Shown piece after piece: positions 47,468-56,030 of a stretch of DNA of 64,000 nucleotides (its first letter is position 1; each line of letters opens with the position of its first letter). A program made the translations under genes and the position numbers. The DNA lies in contig NZ_JAHXBG010000005.1 in assembly GCF_020103725.1 (NCBI RefSeq), positions 186,001 through 250,000 of the forward strand. The letters are read 5' to 3'. Origin of the DNA: Hyalangium gracile (GTDB lineage Bacteria; Myxococcota; Myxococcia; Myxococcales; Myxococcaceae). The notes under the pieces are model-generated. The model was not told the DNA's origin, did not search any database, and was given only the letters and a program-made list of their open reading frames with translations.

Positions 47468-47504
47468 TTGCGCTGACTGACTGACCCATTTACTATTCTG
47501 GTCA
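47468..47504 (+). promoter_or_regulatory. tetR promoter and overlapping operator; leaderless start
   Basis: TTGCGC (47468-47473), a 17-base spacer and TACTAT (47491-47496) form a good -35/-10 pair. Transcription would begin within a base or two of ATG 47505, and there is no Shine-Dalgarno, so the mRNA is probably leaderless. A perfect inverted repeat TGACC-N13-GGTCA (47482-47504) covers the -10 and touches the ATG, as expected of an autorepressed TetR-family gene. Confidence 0.6.
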
Positions 47505-48104
47505 ATGAGTTCCGACCCTCGCTCAGCCATTCTCAACGCCGCCGGTGAGGTCTTCGCCCGCTTCGGCTTCAAGAAGGCCTCCATGGAGGACATTGCGCGC
47601 CGCGCAGGCGTCGGCAAGGGCAGCATCTACCTCCACTTCGAGAGCAAGGATGAGCTGTTCGAGGCATGCCTCCGGCTCTCCCAGGCGCAGGCGATTGCGG
47701 AGCTCGAGACGGTCGTGCGTCGGGCCACGACACCTGAAGACCAGGTCCGGGCGTTCATCCAGTGCAAGCTGGAGCAGACCTCGCGCATGGCGCACGGGCA
47801 GCGTCTCCAGGTCGAGACCATCTTCGAGATGGGTACGCAGGCCTTGCGCCTCATGCCCGAGCTCCAGGAGAAGGAGACGGCGCTTCTTGCGCGCATCCTC
47901 ACCGAAGGCAATGCGCAGGGAGTGTTTGCTGTCGCAGCCCCCCACCCGGTGGCCATGGGACTGGTGGAGACACTCGCGGCGTTCAGCGTCAAGCTGCTGA
48001 CGCTGGGTTCCAGTGCCCCGTTCAGGGAAGCGCTGGACGCGTACTTCGACGTCTTCATCCGCGGTCTTGTGCCTCCTCGCGGATCGCCCTCCCACAAGAG
48101 CTGA
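47505..48104 (+). CDS. TetR/AcrR-family transcriptional repressor
   Basis: Protein of 199 residues. The N-terminal helix-turn-helix is typical (ILNAAGEVFARFGFKKAS...IARRAGVGKGSIYLHF, about 9-48), followed by a helical ligand-binding domain. Such repressors release DNA when a drug or lipid-like ligand binds and often control the efflux operon beside them. Here an RND remnant and a TolC-like gene follow. The operator over its own promoter (TGACC-N13-GGTCA) and a related half-site before the RND remnant (48152-48174) support autoregulation and control of the lost pump. Confidence 0.9.
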   Translation: MSSDPRSAILNAAGEVFARFGFKKASMEDIARRAGVGKGSIYLHFESKDELFEACLRLSQAQAIAELETVVRRATTPEDQVRAFIQCKLEQTSRMAHGQRLQVETIFEMGTQALRLMPELQEKETALLARILTEGNAQGVFAVAAPHPVAMGLVETLAAFSVKLLTLGSSAPFREALDAYFDVFIRGLVPPRGSPSHKS

Positions 48105-48151
48105 CACACCTGTCGTGGCGCGCGGGGATGAGGCTTTCGTGCGCCCTGGAC

Positions 48152-48174
48152 TGACCAGAAAACCATTCCAGTCA
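48152..48174 (+). promoter_or_regulatory. Second TetR-like operator before the RND remnant
   Basis: TGACCAGAAAACC...CAGTCA spans 23 bp, the same length as the tetR operator, and its left half TGACCAGAA is identical to nine bases of the inverted tetR operator. The right half is TGAC-like but imperfect. It lies where the promoter of the old efflux operon would be expected. Confidence 0.45.
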
Positions 48175-48198
48175 CCGGGTCTCATTTCCTCTCGACTC

Positions 48199-48447
48199 AT
48201 GACGACCATCGCCATGGTGGCCGGCATGGTGCCGGTGGCGCTCGCCCGCGGTGATGGCGCCGAGACGCGTGTGCCCATGGCGCTGGTCATCATCGGCGGC
48301 CTGATCACCTCCACGGTGCTGACGCTGGTGGTGGTGCCGGTGGTGTACTCGCTGCTGGACGGCCTCGCCTCGCGCAAGCGCCACGCCGAGGCCCCGCGGC
48401 CCACCGAGGCCCAGCCGGATCCGAGCCCCGTGCCGGGCGCCGTCTAG
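48199..48447 (+). pseudogene. C-terminal remnant of an RND efflux pump (AcrB/HAE1-type)
   Basis: Only 82 codons remain: MTTIAMVAGMVPVALARGDG...LVIIGGLITSTVLTLVVVPVVYSLLD, the last two membrane helices of RND transporters, followed by a Pro-rich tail. A complete pump has over 1,000 residues, and the membrane-fusion gene that normally precedes it is also gone. The break lies about 25 bp after the second TetR-like operator, so a large deletion removed everything between the operon promoter and this point. Confidence 0.8.
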
Positions 48448-48559
48448 CCGTCCTCATCCCCGGGGGGCACGCGCACTCCGAACCGCGCCCGGCGCGCCGC
48501 ATCCACACGCCGGGCGCTCCGCTCCCCTCTCCTTTCCCACGCTTCAGGACTTCCCCATC

Positions 48560-49426
48560 ATGAACACCCTCTCACTCATCGCTGGGCTGCTCCTCTCGCA
48601 GGCCCCGGCCCAGCTCCCCCCGCCGCCTCCCGTGGACGCGCCCGTTAAGGTCGCGGTGCTGCGCGCCACGCTCGACCGCGCGCGCGCCGAGCAGGAGTTC
48701 GTGCGCAGCCGGAACGCGTACGACAACGCCAGGAGTGCACTCGCGGCGCTCCTGGCCCGCCCCGTGGACTTCGACGTGCAGACACCCGCGGAACAGCAGG
48801 CAGCGGTGCGGACGGCCGCGGAGGACGCCGCTGGCGCCGAGGCGCACGCCCTGGAGGCACGGCTCGACGTGGCCGCCGCGCGCGTGGGTGTGGACGTCGC
48901 CAGCGGGCAGCGCCGCGCAGTGGCCTCGCGCTACCTGCCGAACCTCGCCGTCACGGGCACCTACAACCTGAGCAACGCGGGCGGCTTCACCGGCCAGAAC
49001 AGCAACTGGAGCGTGGGGCTGGGCCTGTCGTGGGCCATCTTCGATGGCGGCCTGCGCGAGGCGCAGCTGCGAGAGGCCTCCGGACGCATCGCCGAGGCCA
49101 ACGCCACGCTGCGCGTATCCGAGGAGAAGGCTCGCGACGAGGTGCGCCGCGCCCGCAACGATCTGGCGACGACGGAGAAGAACCTGGCTACGGCCCAGGA
49201 GCAGGTGGCGGTGGCGCGCGAGTCCGCGCAGCAGGTGAAGCGCAGCTTCGAGCTGGGCGCCGCGACCTACCTGGAGGTGTCGGACACCAACTCGGCCCTC
49301 GCGCAGGCGGAGCTGGCGGCCGTCGCCGAGTCGCTCAACGTGCGCCTGGCCCGGCTCGAGCTGGCGCGCGCGGTGGGCGACTTCGCCCCCGCCCCGGCCG
49401 CCCCCGCGACAGAAGCGGCTCGCTAA
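48560..49426 (+). CDS. TolC-like outer-membrane efflux protein, internally shortened
   Basis: Protein of 288 residues, against roughly 420-480 for intact TolC family members. A short signal peptide (MNTLSLIAGLLLSQAPAQ) runs straight into a helix that normally lies at the end of the first TolC half (VLRATLDRARAEQEF...ALAALLARP, about 30-68). After it come the central strand region (YLPNLAVTGTYNL...LSWAIFDGG, about 123-165) and the complete second half of coiled-coil helices. About 150 residues, the first long helices and first barrel strands, are missing. With the truncated pump gene just upstream, it is probably non-functional, though the frame is intact. Confidence 0.75.
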   Translation: MNTLSLIAGLLLSQAPAQLPPPPPVDAPVKVAVLRATLDRARAEQEFVRSRNAYDNARSALAALLARPVDFDVQTPAEQQAAVRTAAEDAAGAEAHALEARLDVAAARVGVDVASGQRRAVASRYLPNLAVTGTYNLSNAGGFTGQNSNWSVGLGLSWAIFDGGLREAQLREASGRIAEANATLRVSEEKARDEVRRARNDLATTEKNLATAQEQVAVARESAQQVKRSFELGAATYLEVSDTNSALAQAELAAVAESLNVRLARLELARAVGDFAPAPAAPATEAAR

Positions 49427-49459
49427 TGCGGCTGGCGCCTGTATATGAGGAGCCTTGGT

Positions 49460-51748
49460 ATGAAGAGACAGGAGCGACATGGTCGTGAGCGTCACCGGAC
49501 CGCGCTTGCCGCGCTCCTGCTCGTCACGGGTGCAGCCCAGGCCGGTGCCGCCGGGCCATCGACACCCGAGACGGCTCCCCGTGCATCCACCCACGCCCTC
49601 ACCGTCGGCGGTGGAGTGTCGCTGGGCGCCTACGAGGCGGGCTTCCTCGCGTACGCCACCGCCGCCGTCCGCGCGCACGGCGTGGAGCACGTGGGTCTGC
49701 TGACGGGCACCTCGGCCGGCAGCCTCAACGTGCTGCTGGCCGTGCTCGCCGCGTGCGGCGAGGCGGCGCCCGGGCTCACCCAGTCGATCTTCTGGGAGAC
49801 GTGGATTCCCGTCGGCTTCGACCGCCTCTTCATCCCCGAGGACGTGACGCCCCTGGGCGTCTTCTCTCGCGGCTGGCTCGAGGCCCAGGCGCGCCGCATC
49901 GAGGAGGCGTGGAGCCGCGGCCTCGCCCCGACCTGTGACGTGGTGCTGGGGGTGTCGGCCACCCGCGTGGAGCCGCGCCTCGTGCACGCGGCGGGCGGGC
50001 GGCTGGCGCTGCCACGCATCGAGGAGAAGTTCGCCCTGCGCATCCAGGGCCGCGGGTGGGGACAGCCACCGCGCGTGACGAACTACACGGCCCCCGGCAG
50101 CTCGCGCCGCGAGCCGATGCTCGTCACCGACGAGCGAGGAGAGGTGGCCTTCTCGCAGGTGCGCGACCTCATCTTCGCGTCCATGGCCTTCCCGGTGGCC
50201 TTCGCACCCCAGCCGCTCGCCACGTGCGAGGCAGGCGCGACCGCCCGCCCCGGAGTGTGCCTGGCCACCGAGGCCTACTCGGCGGACTACGTCGACGGCG
50301 GCATCTTCGACAACACGCCCCTGAGACTGGCCGTGGGCCTGGCGCGCGACGGGCTGGCGCCTGGAGCGGACGGCGGCCCCCCGCGCTGGCGCGACGTGCC
50401 CGAGCCTGGCGCTCGGCGCTCTCCAACGGACGTCGCCTTCACCTTCGTGGACCCCTTCGCCACCGAGTACCCATCCGCGCCCGGCCTCCAGCTCCCCAGC
50501 GAGGCGGCTCCCCTGCCGCAGCTGCTCGGAGGGGTGGCGTCGGCCTTCGTGAACACGGCGCGCGCCAAGGAGCTCGCCCTCCTCCTGGAGGAGGAGCCGG
50601 AGATCGCCCAGCACATGGTGCAGCAGCGCCGGCACTTCCCCGCCGCGAGCGATCCCCTGACCGCCTTCTTCGGCTTCTTCGAGACGAGCTTTCGCAGCTT
50701 CGACTTCTACCTGGGCATGTACGACGCGCGGCGCTGGCTGCAGGAGTCGGACGCGGCGGGGCTCTGGCGCTTCGAGGTGCCCTCGGAGACGGGCACGGGA
50801 TGGGAGCCCTTCGCGTGCATGCGCGCGGTGTACGACGGCCTGCCGGGAGCCGAGGCGACCTGCGCGGGAGAAGGACTGGCGGACTTCCGCGTGCTGCTCC
50901 AGGTGTCGCTCGATCGGCTCTACGCCGCGTGCAGCGCCGCCGTGACCACGCCCGGCCCGCGAGACTGGAGCAACGCGCACTGCGAGCGTGCGGCATCGGG
51001 CGAGTCGCCGCCACGGGTGCCGGGACTCGCGCCAGAGCCATGGCCGGACTGGCGGCGGGAAGCGCACGAGACGGAGCACGCGCACATGACGCGGCTGCTG
51101 GGCGCCTATGGCTTCCACTTCCGCGACCTCGGCACGCCCCCCGGGCGCGGAGACCTGGCGCTCATGCGCATCCGGCAGGCCCTGGGGAGCGCCGTGCAGC
51201 GGCTCGCCGAGGCGCAGCCCAGAGAGAGCGCCGGTGCGGTGCAGTTCGCCGGCAAGCTCATCGCCGACAGCGTGGCCTACGCACCTCCGCGAACCGTGCT
51301 GCACCTGGCGATGGGGCCCACCCTCACCGAGCTGGGCTCGAGCATCGGCAGCGATGCATCGGCGATTCCCCCGGGGCTTCGGCTCACCGGCGCCCTCGGC
51401 CTGCGCGGGCTGCAGCGGGTGTTCTCCTCGGGCGGTGGCGAGCCCTTCGCCGTGGCCGCGGTCGCGGGTCCCGAGCTCCGCCCACTGGCGCTCCAGAGTC
51501 CGCTCGCGCAGGCGCTCTTCGCGCTGCGAGGCGGCTGGCAGTTCAGCACGCGGGGCTCCGCGAGCGAGCAGGACTGCGCCTCCGAGGGAGTGAGCTCGTG
51601 CTCACGGCCGGTAGCCCAGGGGCTCGTCGGAGTGACGCTCCTGGCGAGCCTCCGCGTGCAGCTCATCGGTGAGTGGTATCCGCCTTTCGCGGGACACCGG
51701 GGGCTGTGGGCCATCGCTCCGGGCATCGGCGTGGAGCTCAGTCCCTGA
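49460..51748 (+). CDS. Patatin-like phospholipase, exported
   Basis: Protein of 762 residues from ATG 49460, chosen over ATG 49445 because GAGGAG lies seven bases upstream. A signal peptide (about 1-30, Ala-rich h-region) is followed by the patatin domain: glycine-rich oxyanion loop GGGVSLGAYEAG (50-61), nucleophile in GTSAG with Ser85, and catalytic Asp279 in the DGG motif. The Ser-Asp dyad predicts lipid acyl hydrolase activity. The C-terminal ~120 residues have alternating strand-like pattern (ALFALRGGWQF..., VGVTLLASLRVQLIGEW) and could be a small outer-membrane beta-barrel or surface domain; this is inference. The gene follows the TolC-like gene by 33 bp but need not belong to it. Confidence 0.87.
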   Translation: MKRQERHGRERHRTALAALLLVTGAAQAGAAGPSTPETAPRASTHALTVGGGVSLGAYEAGFLAYATAAVRAHGVEHVGLLTGTSAGSLNVLLAVLAACGEAAPGLTQSIFWETWIPVGFDRLFIPEDVTPLGVFSRGWLEAQARRIEEAWSRGLAPTCDVVLGVSATRVEPRLVHAAGGRLALPRIEEKFALRIQGRGWGQPPRVTNYTAPGSSRREPMLVTDERGEVAFSQVRDLIFASMAFPVAFAPQPLATCEAGATARPGVCLATEAYSADYVDGGIFDNTPLRLAVGLARDGLAPGADGGPPRWRDVPEPGARRSPTDVAFTFVDPFATEYPSAPGLQLPSEAAPLPQLLGGVASAFVNTARAKELALLLEEEPEIAQHMVQQRRHFPAASDPLTAFFGFFETSFRSFDFYLGMYDARRWLQESDAAGLWRFEVPSETGTGWEPFACMRAVYDGLPGAEATCAGEGLADFRVLLQVSLDRLYAACSAAVTTPGPRDWSNAHCERAASGESPPRVPGLAPEPWPDWRREAHETEHAHMTRLLGAYGFHFRDLGTPPGRGDLALMRIRQALGSAVQRLAEAQPRESAGAVQFAGKLIADSVAYAPPRTVLHLAMGPTLTELGSSIGSDASAIPPGLRLTGALGLRGLQRVFSSGGGEPFAVAAVAGPELRPLALQSPLAQALFALRGGWQFSTRGSASEQDCASEGVSSCSRPVAQGLVGVTLLASLRVQLIGEWYPPFAGHRGLWAIAPGIGVELSP

Positions 51749-51815
51749 ACCGTGGGACGAGGAGGGTGTGACGAACCTCGCCCTCCCCTCTGTACAGGCG
51801 TGAGAAGATGGCGGC

Positions 51816-54800
51816 ATGACGGACACGCAGCCATCGCCACCGCGTGATGGGACACCCGGCAAGAGAACCTGGCGGACATGGGTCAAGTGGTCGCTCCGTA
51901 TCGGCCTCGGGCTGATCGCGGTCGTCACCATCGCGGCGGGCATCGCTGCTGGGATCGTCTGGATGCGGCTCCAGGCGGTCATGAAGCCATCCGACTTCCG
52001 ACCGGAGCAGCCGCTCTCCGCGTTCGTCGATGAGGCGCCCCCACAACGAGCCTCACCGCCACCTGCGGCACCGTTCGAGTGGAGCGCCATCGACACGCCG
52101 CCGCGAACCGCGATGCCGTGGACCCGGTGGTGGTGGCCCGGTGGCGATGTCGAGGCCCAGGAGCTGCGGCGCGAGCTCGAGGAGCTGCGCGCGGCCGGCT
52201 TTGGCGGAGCCGAGGTGCAGCCGTTCGCGATGAACACCAGCGGCGTGGTGAAGGACGACACCAGCGCGCGGGAGCGCGTCTTCTCCGTCGATACGCCACG
52301 CTACTTCGCCCTGCTCCGCGGGATGCTGGAGGATGCCGACAAGCTCGGTCTCCAGATCGATCTGTCCCACTACAGCGGGTGGCCGGCGGGCAGCCCCGTG
52401 GTGACTCCCGCCGAAGGACTCCAGACCCTGGCCTGGAGCGAGCATTCCTTCAGCGGGGGGCGGCGCGTGGATCTGGAGATCCCGCGGCCCACTCCCGGAC
52501 TGAACACCTACGCCTCCGCGATGCTCGGCATGTTCCTGTTCGAGGGGGACTTCGCGGACTTCGACGCGGCCAGCGCGCGGCTGATGAGCGTCGTGGTGGC
52601 GCGGCCGCTCGGAGGAGGCCACAGCCGCTTCTCGCTCAGCGACACGCTCCGGCTGGATCCCGCCAGCGTCCAGGTGGTCGACGGTCAGGTGCGCGATGGC
52701 CGGCTGTCCTGGGATGCCCCCGAGGGCGACTGGGTCCTCGTGGCCTCGTGGCTGCTGCCGACCGGGGAGCAGCCGTCCCTGGCTGCCTTGAACCCTCCGG
52801 GGTACGTGCTCGACCTGCTGCGCGGTGACATGACTCTCGCGCACTACAACTACGCCTTCGGCGCGCGCACCGGGCTGCCGCCGTACTACGGAAAGTCGCT
52901 GCGCGGCATCTTCAACGACAGCTACGAGTACAAGATCGACCGCCTCGGCTCGATCGACATCCTGGACGAGTTCCAGCGCCGGCGCGGCTACGACCTTCGC
53001 CCGTACCTTCCCGCGATCTATGTCGACGGGGCGGACAACTGGCCCATGAACGAGTTTCTGCCGCCCCGCGCGCCGAGCTTCACCCTGAGCGACCTCGACC
53101 CCCGCGTCCGCTACGACTACCAGCTCACGCTCTCGGACCTGGTCATCGAGCGCTTCGGCGATCCATCGCGCGAGTGGGCGGAGGCGCGCGGCCTGCTCTC
53201 GCGGCAGCAGAGCTACGGGCTGGACCTCGACATCCTCCGCGCCCAGGGAAGCAACCACATCCCCGAAACCGAGCAGCTCTACGCGGGTGGCACTCGCGAG
53301 TTCTTCCGCATGGCGTCGTCCGCGGCGCTGCTCTACGGCCGCCAGCTGGTGAGCTCTGAGTCCTTCGTCTGGGCGGGACTGGACTACGCCGTCGATCCCT
53401 CCATGCTCAAGGCGGCGGCCGACCAGCTGCTGGTGTCTGGCGTGAACCACATCATCTACCACGGGTTCCCATACGACTGGCGCAGAGAGGAGCGCGAGGC
53501 CCTGTTCGGGGAGGCGGGGTGGAACCCATGGTCGTCGCCTTCGAACCCCTTCGCGCTCTTCTCCGGGAACTACTCACCTCGTGCTTCGCTGTGGGAGGAC
53601 ATCCCGGCACTCAACGCGTACATCGGGCGCGCACAGCACCTGCTGAGGCAGGGGCAGCCGGTGGCGGACGTGCTCATCTACTACCCGTTCCTCGGGTACC
53701 GCTCGCTGGGGTACGGACAAAGCGAGGCGCACCTCCCACTCATCGGCGGCACCTTCCCCTTGAGCAACCCAGCGGGGTTCGCCCCGGACCCGGGCCCGAG
53801 CAGCGAGACGGTGGACGAGCGCATCCAGTGGCTGCGGCGCGTCCGGCCGCTCCTCGATGAGCTGGACCGTCGAGGGCTGACCTGGAGCTGGGTGAACGGG
53901 GACGCGCTCCACAGCCGCCTGCTGCCCGGGGGACAGATCCAGGGGGGCGCGACCTACGGCGCCATCGTCTTCCCGGAAGTCGAGGCAGTGGCGCCGGAGG
54001 ATCTCGCGGCAGCGCGTACGCTCCAGAGCGGAGGCGTGCCGGTGTTCATTCTTGGCCCCCCGCCCCGCCGGCAGCCGGGACGCCACCAAGCAGCGGAGGG
54101 GGACGCACGCGTCCAGAGCCTGGCGAGAGACATCCTGGCCGGGCAGCCGGCGCTGACCAGCCCTGGCGCGCTCGCGGATGCGCTCGCGGCCCGGCCGGGT
54201 CCGTCACTCCGCTTTGCGTCCGCGAGTCCGCTCTGGCGGCAGGGCCGTCGCCTCGAGGGCGGGGGCCACATCGACTTCCTCGTCAATCCGACCTCGGAGC
54301 CCCAGTCCGTGGTTCTCCAGGCAAGCGAAGGGAACACGGCCTGGTGGTTCGATGCAGCTACCGGTGGCGCCACTCCGGTGGCGACGGACAGCCAGGGAGG
54401 GCTGCGGCTCGCGTTGCAGCCGTATGAGTCGCGGTTCCTCATCCGTGGTATCCCCATGCCACAGCGCCTCGCTCGCCCCGAGGTGAGTGCCCACCTCGGC
54501 TCGCGAATACTCAATACGTGGGCCTTGCCGCAGTGGTCGCTCTCGGTCGGGCAACAGAGCCGGAGCTCCGGACTCATCGACTGGCGTCAGGACGAGGCGC
54601 TGCGTCACGAGAGCCAGGCGGGAGTGTACCGCGCGACCTTCGATGCTCCGGCCCTGTCCGAGGGCTCGCGCTACATGCTGGACGTCGGGCCTGTTCCTGG
54701 AATGGCTGCCGTCCGGGTCAACGGGGTGGCTGTGGGCCGCGTCAGCCTCCCACCCTGGCGCATCGACATCACCAGCGCGCTCCGGGCGGGGAGCAACGCG

Positions 54801-54947
54801 CTCGAGATCGAGTATCGGCCCTCGTCCCGCAACGCGATGATCAAGCGTGCGATCGATGGCGACCCGCGCATGCAGCACTTCCTCGAGCGCAAGGACGGCC
54901 TGGTCCCCGCAGGCCTCCGCGGTCCCATCCGCATCGTCGAGATGTGA
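51816..54947 (+). CDS. GH106-type alpha-L-rhamnosidase, membrane-anchored
   Basis: Protein of 1,043 residues. A short cytosolic N-terminus and one transmembrane helix (about 27-50) are followed by a large glycosidase. The start of the catalytic part, PWTRWWWPGGDVEAQELRRELEELRAAG, and the later LSHYSGWPAG and HIIYHGFPYD segments are characteristic of family GH106, which removes alpha-L-rhamnose from polysaccharides. The C-terminus (about 890-1040) is a jelly-roll domain (YRATFDAP...VRVNGVAVG...NALEIEY). I could not place the catalytic glutamates with certainty. It would act on the outer side of the inner membrane. Its position beside a polysaccharide cluster suggests trimming of a rhamnose-containing glycan, an inference. 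Confidence 0.8.
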   Translation: MTDTQPSPPRDGTPGKRTWRTWVKWSLRIGLGLIAVVTIAAGIAAGIVWMRLQAVMKPSDFRPEQPLSAFVDEAPPQRASPPPAAPFEWSAIDTPPRTAMPWTRWWWPGGDVEAQELRRELEELRAAGFGGAEVQPFAMNTSGVVKDDTSARERVFSVDTPRYFALLRGMLEDADKLGLQIDLSHYSGWPAGSPVVTPAEGLQTLAWSEHSFSGGRRVDLEIPRPTPGLNTYASAMLGMFLFEGDFADFDAASARLMSVVVARPLGGGHSRFSLSDTLRLDPASVQVVDGQVRDGRLSWDAPEGDWVLVASWLLPTGEQPSLAALNPPGYVLDLLRGDMTLAHYNYAFGARTGLPPYYGKSLRGIFNDSYEYKIDRLGSIDILDEFQRRRGYDLRPYLPAIYVDGADNWPMNEFLPPRAPSFTLSDLDPRVRYDYQLTLSDLVIERFGDPSREWAEARGLLSRQQSYGLDLDILRAQGSNHIPETEQLYAGGTREFFRMASSAALLYGRQLVSSESFVWAGLDYAVDPSMLKAAADQLLVSGVNHIIYHGFPYDWRREEREALFGEAGWNPWSSPSNPFALFSGNYSPRASLWEDIPALNAYIGRAQHLLRQGQPVADVLIYYPFLGYRSLGYGQSEAHLPLIGGTFPLSNPAGFAPDPGPSSETVDERIQWLRRVRPLLDELDRRGLTWSWVNGDALHSRLLPGGQIQGGATYGAIVFPEVEAVAPEDLAAARTLQSGGVPVFILGPPPRRQPGRHQAAEGDARVQSLARDILAGQPALTSPGALADALAARPGPSLRFASASPLWRQGRRLEGGGHIDFLVNPTSEPQSVVLQASEGNTAWWFDAATGGATPVATDSQGGLRLALQPYESRFLIRGIPMPQRLARPEVSAHLGSRILNTWALPQWSLSVGQQSRSSGLIDWRQDEALRHESQAGVYRATFDAPALSEGSRYMLDVGPVPGMAAVRVNGVAVGRVSLPPWRIDITSALRAGSNALEIEYRPSSRNAMIKRAIDGDPRMQHFLERKDGLVPAGLRGPIRIVEM

Positions 54948-54965
54948 GGACTGAGCCGTCCACAG

Positions 54966-56030
54966 TCAGACCGGCGGCCTCGGCCTGGCCGCCGGACACA
55001 GCTCCTCGGCCAGCGCCTCCAGCACCTGGGCACCGGCTCGGTCCGTGAAGCGCTCCTGGGCGAAGCGAAACGCCTCGATGGCCAGCCGACGTCGGGTGTC
55101 GGGCTCATCGAGGATTGACCGCAGCGTCCGCCGCCACACCTCCACGTCTCCCATCTCGACGAACCAGCCGTTCTTCCCGTGGCGGATGTAGTCCTCGGTG
55201 CCAATGCACCGGGTGGCGACCACCGGGACGCCCAGGGACATGGCCTGGATCAACGTCATCTGCCCGCTCGCCGTCTCCCGGTTGTTGACGGGAATGGCGA
55301 CGAGCTCCGCCTCCGCGATGACGCGCAGGTAGTCCTCCTGAGGGATGCTGGTCAGCACCTTGACGTTGGGAGGAACCGGGCCGCCCGGTCGGCCATGCGG
55401 ATGCACCACGACCACAAGCTGGACAGGCAGCCCCTCCACCGCGCGGAACAGGGTGCCGTAATCGCGGCCCGAGGAGCCGAGCGCGGCGATGTAGCGCGGC
55501 GCCAGCCCGAAGCGCTCACGCGCCCCGCGGAAGTCCTCCACCTTCAGCTCCGCCCCCGTCAGGTACGTGAAGTGGAAGCGGGACTCCGGCAAGGCAAAGG
55601 TGCGTGCGTAGGCCGAGCGCTCGTGCTTCGTATAGACGATGAACCGCTCCACCCATCGGTAGGCGAGCCGCGACAGCCACTTGCGAAGCCCGTGGTACTC
55701 GTGGCCGCAGTTGAAGTACCAAACGACATGCGGGGTGAGTACCAGGCTCAGCAGATTCACGAGCCCCTGGGTGAAGCCCCCCTGCGGGAAGGCCGTGACG
55801 ATCAAGTCCTGAGGATGGCGAGCCAGATACCAGCGGGCCTTCAGCGCCAGCCGGAACAGCTGCCACCATTTCTTCCCGTCCGTCCGCTTCCGCGTCGAGT
55901 CGACGAGATCCTCCAGCCCCACGTAGGAGCACTCGAAGCGCTCCGGTGGAAGGAACTCGCCCAGCCACCGGCGATCCGGGCGGAGGAACCACGCGACGAA
56001 CAACACCCGCAGCTTCCTGGAGGACTTCAT
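54966..56030 (-). CDS. Glycosyltransferase, GT4-like (group 1)
   Basis: Protein of 354 residues with the two Rossmann-like halves of GT-B enzymes (MKSSRKLRVLFVAWF... and YIAALGSSGRDY...). The usual EX7E nucleotide-sugar motif is altered: ETASGQMTLIQAM has Gln where the second Glu is expected. The rest of the donor-binding half (GVPVVATRCIGTEDYIRHGKNG) is normal. ATG 56030 overlaps the stop of the deacetylase gene (ATGA). It is the last gene of a three-gene minus block and ends 19 bp from the convergent rhamnosidase gene. Sugar and acceptor unknown. Confidence 0.85.
   Translation of the reverse strand: MKSSRKLRVLFVAWFLRPDRRWLGEFLPPERFECSYVGLEDLVDSTRKRTDGKKWWQLFRLALKARWYLARHPQDLIVTAFPQGGFTQGLVNLLSLVLTPHVVWYFNCGHEYHGLRKWLSRLAYRWVERFIVYTKHERSAYARTFALPESRFHFTYLTGAELKVEDFRGARERFGLAPRYIAALGSSGRDYGTLFRAVEGLPVQLVVVVHPHGRPGGPVPPNVKVLTSIPQEDYLRVIAEAELVAIPVNNRETASGQMTLIQAMSLGVPVVATRCIGTEDYIRHGKNGWFVEMGDVEVWRRTLRSILDEPDTRRRLAIEAFRFAQERFTDRAGAQVLEALAEELCPAARPRPPV

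Noticed and set aside
48572-51304. A 910-codon minus-strand open frame opposite the TolC-like and patatin genes
   Set aside because: Antisense shadow; both plus-strand genes have clear catalytic or structural motifs.
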